From NCBI RefSeq assembly GCF_018417535.1, contig NZ_CP070977.1:2356001-2420000 (forward strand): a stretch of DNA of 64,000 nt. The letters run 5' to 3'. The position numbers and the translations under genes are program-made. How positions within the stretch are numbered: the first letter of the stretch is position 1; each line of letters opens with the position of its first letter. Source of the DNA: Burkholderia pyrrocinia (lineage in GTDB: Bacteria; Pseudomonadota; Gammaproteobacteria; Burkholderiales; Burkholderiaceae). The notes below the pieces were generated by a model. It searched no databases. It saw only the letters and a list, made by a program, of their open reading frames with translations, and was not told the origin of the DNA. Positions 40,327-50,044 of the stretch are shown here, piece by piece.

Positions 40327-41946
40327 ATGTTTTCCCGACGCTATCTCGCGATGTGGTGCGCGGTCCTGCTGTTCGTGGCCGTCGCGGCACTCGCCGCGCG
40401 GCACGCGATCGCGTGGCTGTGGATCCTGATCCCCGCCGCCCTCGTCGCGCTCGGCCTGTACGACCTGAAGCAGGACCGTCACGCGATCCTGCGCAACTAC
40501 CCGCTCTGGGGCCACTTCCGCTTCCTGTTCGAGTTCATCCGCCCCGAAATCCGCCAGTACTTCGTCGAGGACGATACCGACGAGAAACCGTTCTCGCGCG
40601 CGCAGCGCAGCCTCGTCTACCAGCGCGCGAAGAACGTCGCCGACAATCGCCCGTACGGCACCGAGTTGAACGTGAAGGCCGTCGCGCACGAATGGATCAG
40701 CCACTCGCTCGCGCCGACGAAGCTGCCGAACCACGATTTCCGCATCCGCGTCGGTGCGAATCGCGCGCAACCGTATGACATTTCGATCTTCAACATCTCG
40801 GCGATGAGCTTCGGCTCGCTGTCCGCGAACGCGATCCGCTCGCTGAACCTCGGCGCGAAGAAAGGCGGTTTCGCGCACGACACCGGCGAAGGCTCGCTGT
40901 CGAAGTACCACCGCGAGAACGGCGGCGACATCATCTGGGAAATCGCGTCGGGCTACTTCGGCTGTCGCAACGACGACGGCACGTTCAACCCCGACAAGTT
41001 CGCGAAACAGGCCGCCGATCCGCAGGTCAGGATGATCGAGATCAAGCTGTCGCAGGGCGCGAAGCCCGGCCACGGCGGCGTGCTGCCGGCCGCGAAGATC
41101 ACGCCGGAGATCGCCGAGACGCGCGGCGTGCCGATGGGCAAGGACTGCATCTCGCCCGCGACGCACTCGGAATTCTCGACGCCGCGCGGGCTGCTCGAAT
41201 TCGTCGAGCGGCTGCGCACGCTGTCGGGCGGCAAGCCGACCGGCTTCAAGCTGTGCGTCGGCCATCCGTGGGAATTCTTCGGGATCGCGAAGGCGATGGT
41301 CGAGACGGGCATCGTGCCGGACTTCATCGTCGTCGACGGCGCGGAAGGCGGCACGGGCGCGGCGCCGCTCGAATTCACCGACCACGTCGGCGTGCCGCTG
41401 CAGGAAGGGCTGCTGCTCGTGCACAACACGCTCGTCGGGATCGGCGTACGCGATCGCGTGAAGCTCGGCGCGAGCGGCAAGATCATCACCGCGTTCGACG
41501 TCGCGCGCACGCTCGCGATCGGCGCGGACTGGGTGAACTCGGCGCGCGGCTTCATGTTCGCGGTCGGCTGCATCCAGGCGCAGACGTGCCATACGGGCCG
41601 CTGCCCGACCGGCGTCGCGACGCAGGACCCGGTGCGCCAGCGCGCGCTCGTCGTACCCGACAAGGCCGACCGCGTGTACAACTTCCACCGCAATACGCTG
41701 CACGCGCTGCAGGAACTCGTGCAGGCGGCCGGCCTCGCGCACCCGTCCGAGCTGCGCGCGCATCACATCGTGCAGCGCATCGCGCCGCACGAGGTCCGGC
41801 TGATGTCGCAGTTGCTGAAGTACCTGAAGCCCGGCGCGCTGCTCGACGGCCAGACCTGCGGCTTCACGCTGTACGACAAGTGGTGGCCGATCGCGCGCAG
41901 CGATTCGTTCACGCTCGGCGAGGCCGTCTACGCGTCGATCGAGTGA
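40327..41946 (+). CDS. Membrane-anchored FMN-binding glutamate synthase-like protein
   Basis: The 539-residue protein has two N-terminal helices (residues 8-45, LAMWCAVLLFVAVAALAARH and IAWLWILIPAALVALGLYDL), then a GltS central-type FMN barrel: ISAMSFGSLSANAIRSLNLG, EIKLSQGAKPGHGGVLPAAK, VVDGAEGGTGAAP. It retains the [3Fe-4S] cluster cysteines in GCIQAQTCHTGRCPTGVATQ. The glutaminase domain is absent. These stand-alone proteins are common in proteobacteria; their electron donor and reaction are not established. The start has weak ribosome binding. Confidence 0.88.
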   Translation: MFSRRYLAMWCAVLLFVAVAALAARHAIAWLWILIPAALVALGLYDLKQDRHAILRNYPLWGHFRFLFEFIRPEIRQYFVEDDTDEKPFSRAQRSLVYQRAKNVADNRPYGTELNVKAVAHEWISHSLAPTKLPNHDFRIRVGANRAQPYDISIFNISAMSFGSLSANAIRSLNLGAKKGGFAHDTGEGSLSKYHRENGGDIIWEIASGYFGCRNDDGTFNPDKFAKQAADPQVRMIEIKLSQGAKPGHGGVLPAAKITPEIAETRGVPMGKDCISPATHSEFSTPRGLLEFVERLRTLSGGKPTGFKLCVGHPWEFFGIAKAMVETGIVPDFIVVDGAEGGTGAAPLEFTDHVGVPLQEGLLLVHNTLVGIGVRDRVKLGASGKIITAFDVARTLAIGADWVNSARGFMFAVGCIQAQTCHTGRCPTGVATQDPVRQRALVVPDKADRVYNFHRNTLHALQELVQAAGLAHPSELRAHHIVQRIAPHEVRLMSQLLKYLKPGALLDGQTCGFTLYDKWWPIARSDSFTLGEAVYASIE

Positions 41947-41980
41947 CGCTCGCGACCGCCCCGCTGCGGGGTGGCCCGGC

Positions 41981-42016
41981 AAAAAGACAAGCGCCCCGCG
42001 GGGCGCTTGTCTTTCG
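41981..42016. terminator. Bidirectional terminator between the FMN protein and GST genes
   Basis: AAAGACAAGCGCCCC GCG GGGCGCTTGTCTTT is a perfect 15-base stem with flanking A and T tracts. Confidence 0.9.
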
Positions 42017-42051
42017 TCTGCCGAATGCCTGACTGCGTGGCCGGCAGCGGC

Positions 42052-42666
42052 TCAGTTCTGCGGCAGCGTGTCGGCGAACGACTGCCGCTGCAGCAGCTTC
42101 ACGAAGTGCTTGTCGAGGTTCGGATGGCGATCGCGCCAGTTGAGCTCGGGCATCCGGAAGTCGAGATAGCCGAGCGCGCAGCCGAGTGCGATATCGGCGA
42201 GCGAGTAATGATTACCGACGCACCACGTCTTGCCGCCGAGACCCTGCGACATCGCGACGAGACCGTCGTCGATCTTGCGCTGCTGGCGCGCGATCCAGCT
42301 CGCGCTGCGCTGCGCCTCGTCGCGCATCGTGTGTTCGACGCGAATCGCGACCGCCGCGTCGAGCACGCCGTCGCCCAGGGCTTCCCAGCAGCGCACTTCG
42401 ACGCGCTCGCGGCCCGACGGCGGAATCAGCTTGCCGACCGGCGACAGCGTATCGACGTATTCGCAGATCACGCGGGAATCGAACACCGCGGCACCATCTT
42501 CCATCACGAGGCACGGGACCTTGCCGAGCGGATTCGATGCATGAATATCCGTCTCCGGCGCCCACACGTTCTCGAGCTCTAGCTTGTAGTCGATCTTCTT
42601 TTCAGCGAGCACGATCCGCGCCTTTCGGACGTACGGGCTGCTGAGCGAACCGATTAATTTCATCAT
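42052..42666 (-). CDS. Glutathione S-transferase family protein
   Basis: The 204-residue protein has an N-terminal thioredoxin fold (MMKLIGSLSSPYVRKARIVL, NPLGKVPCLVMEDG, VFDSRVICEYVD) and the C-terminal all-helical domain with YSLADIALGCALGYLDFRMP. It resembles the YibF class; the serine in SSPYVRK is the likely catalytic residue. Substrate unknown. The start is the first of two adjacent ATGs. Confidence 0.92.
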   Translation of the reverse strand: MMKLIGSLSSPYVRKARIVLAEKKIDYKLELENVWAPETDIHASNPLGKVPCLVMEDGAAVFDSRVICEYVDTLSPVGKLIPPSGRERVEVRCWEALGDGVLDAAVAIRVEHTMRDEAQRSASWIARQQRKIDDGLVAMSQGLGGKTWCVGNHYSLADIALGCALGYLDFRMPELNWRDRHPNLDKHFVKLLQRQSFADTLPQN

Positions 42667-42835
42667 CTGCCTTTTATGGGAACCGCCGAGAGTATACGTT
42701 GTCGCCGATCATAACCGGCCAGCGGCGCGCGGTAGAAAATCGCCCGGCCGGCCTGTGGATGGTTTGCAACAGCCGCCGCGCGGGCCTTCCGGCGCGGCTT
42801 CCCGCCCCACTCTCACGCGCGGCGTCCCGCGGCGC

Positions 42836-42841
42836 TACAAT
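42836..42841 (+). promoter_or_regulatory. Candidate -10 box for pepP, very close to the ATG
   Basis: TACAAT ends 6 bases before the pepP ATG, so a start site at the usual distance would fall on the initiation codon. The -35 is weak. Confidence 0.35.
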
Positions 42842-42847
42842 CGCACG

Positions 42848-44233
42848 ATGAATGCGCCCCTCGATCCCGCCATCGCCGTCGACGTCTACCGCCAACGCCG
42901 TGAACGCGTGCTTGCCGCACTGCGCGCCGCGGGCGGCGGCGTCGCCATCGTCCCCACCGCGCCGGAACTGCTGCGCAACCGCGATACGGCCTACCCGTAC
43001 CGGCACGACAGCTACTTCCATTACCTGACGGGCTTCACCGAGCCGGATGCCGTGCTCGTGCTGAACGCTGCCGCGCCGCACGGCGCGCCGGAGTCGATCC
43101 TGTTCTGCCGCGGCAAGAATGCCGACCGCGAGATCTGGGAAGGCTTCCACTACGGGCCCGAAGCCGCGCGCGACGCGTTCGGCTTCGACGCGGCGTTCGC
43201 GGTCGACGTGATCGACACCGAAATGCCGCGCCTGCTCGCCGACGCGGGCACCGTGCACTACCGGTTCGGCGCATCGGCCGACTTCGACCGACAGCTCGCG
43301 GGCTGGATCGACGCGGTGCGCGCGCTGGCGCGCACGGGCGTCGCCGCGCCGGACGCGCTGCTCGACCTCACGCCGCTCGTCGACGACATGCGACTCGTGA
43401 AGGACGAACACGAACTCGCGATCATGATGCGCGCCGCGCACATCTCCGCGCTCGCGCACCGCCGCGCGATGCAGGTGTGCCGCCCCGGCATCCGCGAATA
43501 TGAACTCGAGGCCGAGCTGCTGTATACGTTCCGCAAGCACGGCGCGCAGGCGCCCGCGTACGGCTCGATCGTCGCGGCCGGCGCAAACGCGTGCGTGCTG
43601 CACTACCCGGCCGGCAACGCGGCCGCGCGGGACGGCGACCTGATCCTGATCGACGCCGCGTGCGAACTCGACGGCTACGCGTCGGACATCACACGGACGT
43701 TCCCGGCCAACGGGCGCTTCTCGCCCGCGCAGCGCACGCTGTACGACATCGTGCTCGCCGCGCAGCAGGCCGCGATCGATGCGACGCGCGCGGACGTGCC
43801 GTTCGAGGCGCCGCACGATGCGGCCGTGCGCGTGCTCGCGCAGGGGCTGCTCGACACCGGCATCATCCCGAAAGCGCGCTTCTCGAACGTCGACGACGTG
43901 ATCGCCGAGCGCGCATACACACGCTTCTACATGCACCGCACGGGCCACTGGATCGGCATGGACGTGCATGACTGCGGCGACTACCGCGAGCGGCTCGCCG
44001 AGCGCGACGGCAACGGCGCGCTGCCGTGGCGCACGCTGAAACCCGGCATGACGCTGACGGTCGAGCCCGGCCTGTATGTGCGCGCAGCCGACGACGTGCC
44101 GCCCGAGTACTGGAACATCGGCATCCGCATCGAGGACGACGCGATCGTGCGCGAGCAGGGCTGCGAGCTGATCACGCGCGGCGTGCCCGTCGCGGCCGAC
44201 GAAATCGAAGCGCTGATGCGCGCGGGCGCATGA
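42848..44233 (+). CDS. pepP: Xaa-Pro aminopeptidase
   Basis: PepP removes N-terminal residues preceding proline. The 461-residue protein has the N-terminal AMP_N domain (YPYRHDSYFHYLTGFTEPDA) and the pita-bread metallopeptidase domain. Metal ligands lie in LILIDAACELDGYASDITRT, FYMHRTGHWIGMDVHDCG, TVEPGLYV and NIGIRIEDD. Length is normal. It precedes ubiH on the same strand as in E. coli. Confidence 0.96.
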   Translation: MNAPLDPAIAVDVYRQRRERVLAALRAAGGGVAIVPTAPELLRNRDTAYPYRHDSYFHYLTGFTEPDAVLVLNAAAPHGAPESILFCRGKNADREIWEGFHYGPEAARDAFGFDAAFAVDVIDTEMPRLLADAGTVHYRFGASADFDRQLAGWIDAVRALARTGVAAPDALLDLTPLVDDMRLVKDEHELAIMMRAAHISALAHRRAMQVCRPGIREYELEAELLYTFRKHGAQAPAYGSIVAAGANACVLHYPAGNAAARDGDLILIDAACELDGYASDITRTFPANGRFSPAQRTLYDIVLAAQQAAIDATRADVPFEAPHDAAVRVLAQGLLDTGIIPKARFSNVDDVIAERAYTRFYMHRTGHWIGMDVHDCGDYRERLAERDGNGALPWRTLKPGMTLTVEPGLYVRAADDVPPEYWNIGIRIEDDAIVREQGCELITRGVPVAADEIEALMRAGA

Positions 44234-44273
44234 CCGGCCGCCGCCGACCGTTACCTCCGTTTCACGAATCAAG

Positions 44274-45461
44274 ATGACGACCGCTTCCTCCCCGGCCACG
44301 CCGGACTACGACCTCGCCATCGTCGGCGCGGGCCCCGTCGGGCTCGCGCTCGCCGGCTGGCTCGCGCGCCGCAGCGCAACGCAGCACGCGTCGATCGCGC
44401 TGATCGATGCGCGCGAACCGGTCGCGAGCGCGAACGACCCGCGCGCGATCGCCGTCTCGCACGGCAGCCGCGTGCTGCTCGACACGCTCGCGTGGCCCGC
44501 CGACGCGACGCCGATCGAACATATCCACGTATCGCAACGCGGTCATTTCGGCCGTACGCTGATCGACCGCGACGAACACGACCTCGCCGCGCTCGGCTAT
44601 GTCGTGCGCTATGGCTCGCTCGTGCAGGCGCTCGCGGGCGCCGTGCGCGGCATGCGCGTCGACTGGCTCACGTCGACTACCGCGCGCGCGCCGCAGCAGG
44701 ACGCCGACGGCGTCACGCTGACGCTCGACGGCCCGCAGGGCGAGCGCACGCTGCGCGCGCGCATCGTCATCAATGCCGAAGGCGGGCTGTTCCACGAACA
44801 GCAGGCCGACGCCGGCAAGCATCGCCGCGACTACGGGCAGACCGCGCTCGTCGGCACGGTCACGGTATCGGCGCCGCGCCCGAACGTCGCGTGGGAACGC
44901 TTCACGCACGAAGGCCCGCTCGCGCTGCTGCCGCTCGGCGGGCCGCGCCAGGCCGACTACGCGCTCGTCTGGTGCTGCACGCCCGACGAAGCGGCACGCC
45001 GCGCCGCGCTGCCCGACGACACGTTCCTGCGCGAGCTCGGCAGCGCGTTCGGCGAACGCATGGGCCAGTTCGTCGCGATCGCGGGCCGCGCGTCGTTCCC
45101 GCTCGGGCTGAACGCCGCGCAGACGCTGGTCAGCGGCCGCGTCGCGATCGTCGGCAATGCCGCGCAAACCCTGCACCCCGTCGCGGGCCAGGGGCTCAAC
45201 CTCGGGCTGCGCGATGCGCATACGCTCGTCGACACGCTGTCCGCGCAGGGCTTGGAAGCAACCGCACTCGCGACCTTCAACGCGCGCCGCGCGCTCGACC
45301 GGCGCTTCACGATCGGCGCGACCGACACGCTGGCGCGGCTGTTTACGATCGACTCGGGCCCGCTCCCGCTGCTGCGCGGCGCCGCGCTCACCGCGCTCGA
45401 ATTCGTGCCGCCGCTCAAGAAGGCGATCGCGCGCCAGATGATGTTCGGCCAGCGCAACTGA
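44274..45461 (+). CDS. ubiH: UbiH/UbiF/VisC-family FAD monooxygenase (ubiquinone ring hydroxylase)
   Basis: The 395-residue protein has the FAD motif YDLAIVGAGPVGLALAGWLA (residues 11-30), the DG/ATG-equivalent ARIVINAEGGLF, and the GD-type motif GRVAIVGNAAQTLHPVAGQG (here GNAA replaces the more usual GDAA) followed by LNLGLRDAHTLVDTL. It should hydroxylate an intermediate of ubiquinone synthesis; which ring position cannot be told from sequence. Position after pepP supports UbiH. Confidence 0.9.
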   Translation: MTTASSPATPDYDLAIVGAGPVGLALAGWLARRSATQHASIALIDAREPVASANDPRAIAVSHGSRVLLDTLAWPADATPIEHIHVSQRGHFGRTLIDRDEHDLAALGYVVRYGSLVQALAGAVRGMRVDWLTSTTARAPQQDADGVTLTLDGPQGERTLRARIVINAEGGLFHEQQADAGKHRRDYGQTALVGTVTVSAPRPNVAWERFTHEGPLALLPLGGPRQADYALVWCCTPDEAARRAALPDDTFLRELGSAFGERMGQFVAIAGRASFPLGLNAAQTLVSGRVAIVGNAAQTLHPVAGQGLNLGLRDAHTLVDTLSAQGLEATALATFNARRALDRRFTIGATDTLARLFTIDSGPLPLLRGAALTALEFVPPLKKAIARQMMFGQRN

Positions 45462-45598
45462 CGCGCGGGCGCACCGCGCGGTGCGCCCAGCCGGACCACA
45501 CAAACCGGGTCAAATCGGCGGGGCATGGGAATACGGTAAAATACGCGTTTCCCTCCGCCCTTTTCATGCCCGCGCCGGTCGCGGGCGGTGCCATTGCG

Positions 45599-46666
45599 AT
45601 GCCCGTTATCGGCTCTCACGTATTGCGTAACAACCTGTTCGTCGCCCCGATGGCCGGGGTGACGGATCGTCCGTTCCGCCAGCTCTGCAAGCGGCTGGGG
45701 GCCGGTTACGCCGTGTCCGAGATGGTCGCGTCCAATGCGCAGCTCTGGAAAAGCGCGAAGACGATGCGGCGCGCGAACCACGAAGGCGAAGTGGAGCCGA
45801 TCGCGGTGCAGATCGCCGGCGCCGATCCGGCGATGATGGCCGAAGCGGCCCGCTACAACGTCGACAACGGCGCGCAGATCATCGACATCAACATGGGCTG
45901 CCCGGCGAAGAAGGTCTGCAACGTCGCGGCCGGCTCCGCGCTGCTGCAGAACGAGCCGCTCGTACAGCGGATCGTCGAGGCCGTCGTCGCGGCGGTCGGC
46001 ACGGGGCCCGATGCGGTGCCCGTCACGCTGAAGATCCGCACCGGCTGGGACCGCGAGCACAAGAACGCGATCACGGTCGCGCGCCTGGCCGAAGCCGCCG
46101 GCATCTCGATGCTCACCGTGCACGGCCGCACACGCGCCGACCTGTATCGCGGCGACGCCGAATACGACACCATCGCGGCCGTGAAGGCGGCCGTGCGGAT
46201 TCCGGTCGTCGCGAACGGCGACATCACGTCGCCCGCAAAGGCGAAGGCCGTGCTCGATGCAACGGGCGCCGACGCGCTGATGATCGGTCGTGCCGCGCAA
46301 GGCCGGCCGTGGCTGTTCCGTGAAATCGATCATTTCCTGCAAACCGGCGAGCTGCTGCCTCCGCCGTTGATCGACGAGATCCAGCAGGTGATGAACGAAC
46401 ACCTGGAAGACCACTACGCTTTCTATGGTGAATTCACGGGAGTCCGTACTGCGCGCAAGCACATCGGCTGGTACACTCGCGGCCTTTCCGGTGCCAACGG
46501 GTTCCGGCACAGGATGAACACGCTCGATTCCTCCCGCGAGCAGCTCGCCGCCGTCAATGCCTTCTTCGAGGCGCAAAAGGCGCTGTCGGACCATCTCGTC
46601 TACGTCGATGACGAAGAGGAAAACGGCCAGGGCGAGTCGGACGACCATAACCAGTTAGCAGCATGA
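45599..46666 (+). CDS. dusB: tRNA-dihydrouridine synthase B
   Basis: The 355-residue FMN enzyme reduces uridine to dihydrouridine in tRNA. Signatures: LFVAPMAGVTDRPFRQLCKR, IDINMGCPAKKVCNVAAGSA with catalytic Cys, TVHGRTRADLYRG and IPVVANGDI. An ATG at 45566 would add 11 residues (MPAPVAGGAIA). The ATG at 45599 (MPVIGSHVLRNN) aligns with the E. coli start and is preferred. TAAAAT at 45537-45542 may be the -10. The stop overlaps the fis start. Confidence 0.95.
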   Translation: MPVIGSHVLRNNLFVAPMAGVTDRPFRQLCKRLGAGYAVSEMVASNAQLWKSAKTMRRANHEGEVEPIAVQIAGADPAMMAEAARYNVDNGAQIIDINMGCPAKKVCNVAAGSALLQNEPLVQRIVEAVVAAVGTGPDAVPVTLKIRTGWDREHKNAITVARLAEAAGISMLTVHGRTRADLYRGDAEYDTIAAVKAAVRIPVVANGDITSPAKAKAVLDATGADALMIGRAAQGRPWLFREIDHFLQTGELLPPPLIDEIQQVMNEHLEDHYAFYGEFTGVRTARKHIGWYTRGLSGANGFRHRMNTLDSSREQLAAVNAFFEAQKALSDHLVYVDDEEENGQGESDDHNQLAA

Positions 46667-46896
46667 GCAAGCACAACATCGAACAATGTGTCCGCGAGAG
46701 CCTGGACGTGTATTTCCGGGATCTAGACGGCTCCAATCCGCACGACGTCTATGAAATGGTGATGTCCTGCGTCGAAAAGCCGATGCTCGAGGTCGTGCTC
46801 GACCAGGCAGGCGGCAACCAGTCGCTCGCCGCGGAGTACCTCGGCATCAACCGCAACACGCTGCGCAAGAAGCTGCAGCAGCACGGCCTGCTGTAG
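46663..46896 (+). CDS. fis: Fis-family nucleoid protein
   Basis: The 77-residue protein keeps the C-terminal [23 protein letters not shown] followed by KLQQHGLL. The N-terminal part ([20 protein letters not shown]) is shorter than in E. coli Fis (98 residues), typical of beta-proteobacteria. It overlaps dusB by ATGA, so translation is coupled, as in the E. coli dusB-fis operon. Fis bends DNA at many promoters and at replication and recombination sites. Confidence 0.95.
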   Translation: MSKHNIEQCVRESLDVYFRDLDGSNPHDVYEMVMSCVEKPMLEVVLDQAGGNQSLAAEYLGINRNTLRKKLQQHGLL

Positions 46897-46940
46897 TCGG
46901 CCGTCCCGTCCCCGTTTCCCTGGCTATTGGTGGTTCCATC

Positions 46941-48506
46941 ATGATCAAGCAAGCGCTCATTTCCGTTTCCGACAAGACCGGCATCGTCGACTTCGCGAAG
47001 TCGCTGTCCGACCTCGGCGTCAAGCTGCTGTCGACGGGCGGCACCGCGAAACTGCTCGCCGACGCGGGCCTGCCCGTTACCGAAGTGGCCGACTACACGG
47101 GCTTTCCGGAAATGCTCGATGGGCGCGTGAAGACGCTCCACCCGAAGGTGCACGGCGGCATCCTCGCCCGCCGCGACCTGCCCGAGCACATGCAGGCGCT
47201 GGAACAGCACGGCATCCCGACGATCGACCTGCTCGTCGTGAACCTGTATCCGTTCGTCGCGACGATCGCGAAGGACGACTGTACGCTCGCCGACGCGATC
47301 GAGAACATCGACATCGGCGGCCCGACGATGCTGCGCTCGGCCGCGAAGAACCACCGCGACGTGACGGTCGTCGTCGATCCGGCCGACTACGCGGTCGTGC
47401 TCGATGAAATGAAGGCGAACGACAACACGGTCGGCTACCCGACCAACTTCCGCCTCGCGACGAAGGTGTTCGCGCACACCGCGCAATACGACGGCGCGAT
47501 CACGAACTACCTGACGAGCCTGACCGACGAGCTGAAGCACGCATCGCGCAGCGCGTACCCGGCGACGCTGAACATGGCGTTCGACAAGGTGCAGGACCTG
47601 CGCTACGGCGAGAACCCGCACCAAAGCGCGGCGTTCTACCGCGACATCGCGACGCCGGCCGGCGCGCTCGCGAACTACCGCCAGCTGCAGGGCAAGGAAC
47701 TGTCGTACAACAACATCGCGGATTCGGACGCGGCGTGGGAATGCGTGAAGACGTTCGACGCGCCGGCCTGCGTGATCATCAAGCATGCGAACCCGTGCGG
47801 CGTCGCGATCGGCAACGACTCGGCCGACGCTTACGCGAAGGCGTTCCAGACCGATCCGACCTCCGCGTTCGGCGGCATCATCGCGTTCAACCGCGAAGTC
47901 GACGAAGCGGCCGCGCAGGCTGTCGCGAAGCAGTTCGTCGAAGTGCTGATCGCACCGTCGTTCTCCGACGCCGCGAAGCAGGTGTTCGCCGCGAAGCAGA
48001 ACGTGCGCCTGCTCGAAATCGCGCTCGGCGACGGCCATAACGCATTCGACCTGAAGCGCGTGGGCGGCGGCCTGCTCGTGCAATCGCTCGATTCGAAGAA
48101 CGTGCAGCCGCACGAGCTGCGCGTCGTCACGAAGCGCCACCCGACGCCGAAGGAAATGGACGACCTGCTGTTCGCCTGGCGCGTCGCGAAGTACGTGAAG
48201 TCGAACGCGATCGTGTTCTGCGGCAACGGCATGACGCTCGGCGTCGGCGCAGGCCAGATGAGCCGCGTCGATTCCGCGCGCATCGCGAGCATCAAGGCGC
48301 AGAACGCGGGCCTGGCGCTGGCCGGCTCGGCCGTCGCGTCGGATGCGTTCTTCCCGTTCCGCGACGGCCTCGACGTTGTCGTGGCGGCCGGCGCGACCTG
48401 CGTGATCCAGCCGGGCGGCTCGATGCGCGACGACGAAGTGATCGCGGCAGCCGACGAGCACAACATCGCGATGATCCTGACGGGCGTGCGTCACTTCCGT
48501 CACTGA
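46941..48506 (+). CDS. purH: Bifunctional AICAR transformylase / IMP cyclohydrolase
   Basis: PurH catalyses the last two steps of IMP synthesis. The 521-residue protein has the N-terminal MGS-like cyclohydrolase domain ([56 protein letters not shown]) and the C-terminal transformylase domain ([50 protein letters not shown]). It is 44 bases after fis. Confidence 0.97.
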   Translation: MIKQALISVSDKTGIVDFAKSLSDLGVKLLSTGGTAKLLADAGLPVTEVADYTGFPEMLDGRVKTLHPKVHGGILARRDLPEHMQALEQHGIPTIDLLVVNLYPFVATIAKDDCTLADAIENIDIGGPTMLRSAAKNHRDVTVVVDPADYAVVLDEMKANDNTVGYPTNFRLATKVFAHTAQYDGAITNYLTSLTDELKHASRSAYPATLNMAFDKVQDLRYGENPHQSAAFYRDIATPAGALANYRQLQGKELSYNNIADSDAAWECVKTFDAPACVIIKHANPCGVAIGNDSADAYAKAFQTDPTSAFGGIIAFNREVDEAAAQAVAKQFVEVLIAPSFSDAAKQVFAAKQNVRLLEIALGDGHNAFDLKRVGGGLLVQSLDSKNVQPHELRVVTKRHPTPKEMDDLLFAWRVAKYVKSNAIVFCGNGMTLGVGAGQMSRVDSARIASIKAQNAGLALAGSAVASDAFFPFRDGLDVVVAAGATCVIQPGGSMRDDEVIAAADEHNIAMILTGVRHFRH

Positions 48507-48537
48507 TCGCACGCGGCCTGCACGGTCGCAGCACGAC

Positions 48538-48569
48538 AACCCGGCGGCGCTGCACCCGCCGGGTTTTTT
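48538..48569 (+). terminator. Rho-independent terminator after purH
   Basis: AACCCGGCGG / CCGCCGGGTT hairpin followed by TTTTTT. Confidence 0.9.
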
Positions 48570-48657
48570 ATTGCGCAGCGCCGTCGCGCACCACCGTGCG
48601 ACCGGCTCGCCGCACCATTCGTTGTAGTATCGCTGCATCACGCATTTCTCCTCACTC

Positions 48658-49200
48658 ATGCGAATTCTCGGCATCGACCCCGGCCTGCGCGTCACCGGCT
48701 TCGGCGTCATCGACGTCAGCGGCCACCGGCTCGCCTATGTCACGAGCGGCGTGATCCGCACGCCGACGGCCGACCTGGCCACCCGGCTCGGCACGATCTT
48801 CCAGGGCGTGTCGACGATCGTGCGCGAACATGCGCCCGACCAGGCCGCGATCGAAAAGGTGTTCGTCAACGTGAACCCGCAGTCGACGCTGCTGCTCGGC
48901 CAGGCACGCGGCGCCGCGATCTGCGGCCTCGTCGCGGGCGGCCTGCCGGTCGCCGAATACACGGCGCTGCAGCTCAAGCAGGCCGTCGTCGGCTACGGCC
49001 GCGCGACCAAGACGCAGATGCAGGAAATGGTCACGCGGCTGCTCAACCTCTCCGGCCAACCGGGTTCCGACGCGGCCGACGCACTCGGCATGGCGATCTG
49101 CCATGCGCACGGCGGCAACACGCTCAGCACGCTCGGCGGCCTCGCGCCGGCGCTCGCGAAAAAAGGGCTGCGCGTGCGGCGCGGGCGACTGGTCGGCTGA
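48658..49200 (+). CDS. ruvC: Holliday junction resolvase RuvC
   Basis: The 180-residue endonuclease cleaves Holliday junctions. Its acidic catalytic residues lie in [16 protein letters not shown] (Asp7), [15 protein letters not shown] (Glu), and [14 protein letters not shown] (paired Asp). It is first of the ruvC-ruvA-ruvB cluster. No LexA box (CTGT-N8-ACAG) was found upstream. Confidence 0.97.
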   Translation: MRILGIDPGLRVTGFGVIDVSGHRLAYVTSGVIRTPTADLATRLGTIFQGVSTIVREHAPDQAAIEKVFVNVNPQSTLLLGQARGAAICGLVAGGLPVAEYTALQLKQAVVGYGRATKTQMQEMVTRLLNLSGQPGSDAADALGMAICHAHGGNTLSTLGGLAPALAKKGLRVRRGRLVG

Positions 49201-49354
49201 CGCAGGCGCGCCCTCGCCCGGCACACCGGACCGACCGTTTTGCCCGCGCGCGGCGCACACGCGACACGCGTCGCTTCGGCCTGATGGCCAAGCCCATCGG
49301 TATTGCGCCGCGCGTGCGCTACACTCGCGCTTTCTTCCTCGCATCCCGCCATCC

Positions 49355-49936
49355 ATGATCGGTCGCATCGCCGGCATCCTGCTCGAAAAGAACCCGCCTC
49401 ATCTGCTCGTCGACTGCAACGGCGTCGGCTACGAAATCGACGTGCCGATGAGCACCTTCTACAACCTGCCGCAAACAGGCGAGCGCGTCGTGCTGCTCAC
49501 GCAGCAGATCGTCCGCGAGGACGCGCACCTGCTGTACGGCTTCCTGACGCAGCAGGAACGCACGACCTTCCGCGAGCTGCTGAAGATCACCGGCATCGGC
49601 GCACGCATGGCGCTCGCCGTGCTGTCCGGCATGAGCGTGCAGGAGCTCGCGCAGGCCGTGACGATGCAGGACGCCGCGCGCCTCACGCGCCTGCCCGGCA
49701 TCGGCAAGAAGACGGCCGAGCGCCTGCTGCTCGAGCTGAAGGGCAAGCTCGGCGCCGACCTCGGCGCGCTCGCCGGCGCCGCGTCGCCGTCCGACCACGC
49801 GACCGACATCCTCAACGCGCTGCTCGCGCTCGGCTACTCCGAAAAGGAAGGCCTCGCCGCGATCAAGAACGTGCCGGCCGGCACCGGCGTGTCCGAAGGC
49901 ATCAAGCTCGCGCTGAAGTCGCTGTCGAAGGCGTAA
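49355..49936 (+). CDS. ruvA: Holliday junction branch-migration protein RuvA
   Basis: The 193-residue protein binds four-way junctions. N-terminal OB fold ([20 protein letters not shown]), two helix-hairpin-helix elements ([20 protein letters not shown] and [20 protein letters not shown]) and the C-terminal RuvB-interacting domain ([20 protein letters not shown]) are all complete. Confidence 0.97.
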   Translation: MIGRIAGILLEKNPPHLLVDCNGVGYEIDVPMSTFYNLPQTGERVVLLTQQIVREDAHLLYGFLTQQERTTFRELLKITGIGARMALAVLSGMSVQELAQAVTMQDAARLTRLPGIGKKTAERLLLELKGKLGADLGALAGAASPSDHATDILNALLALGYSEKEGLAAIKNVPAGTGVSEGIKLALKSLSKA

Positions 49937-50032
49937 CGCGCGGCCAGACCGGCCATTGAAGCCAGTGTCGCGCGGCCGCGCGGCGCTCGCCAGTCGGCCG
50001 TTCGGTCAGGTGGGCCGGATAGCGGCGCGCGG

Positions 50033-50038
50033 TACAAT
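50033..50038 (+). promoter_or_regulatory. Candidate -10 box abutting ruvB
   Basis: TACAAT ends 6 bases before the ruvB ATG, so the predicted transcript would start at or next to the start codon. No strong -35 is visible. Confidence 0.35.
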
Positions 50039-50044
50039 GGCCGC

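Noticed and set aside
48507..48657. LexA/SOS box upstream of ruvCAB
   Set aside because: No CTGT-N8-ACAG-like sequence is visible before ruvC, ruvA or ruvB.
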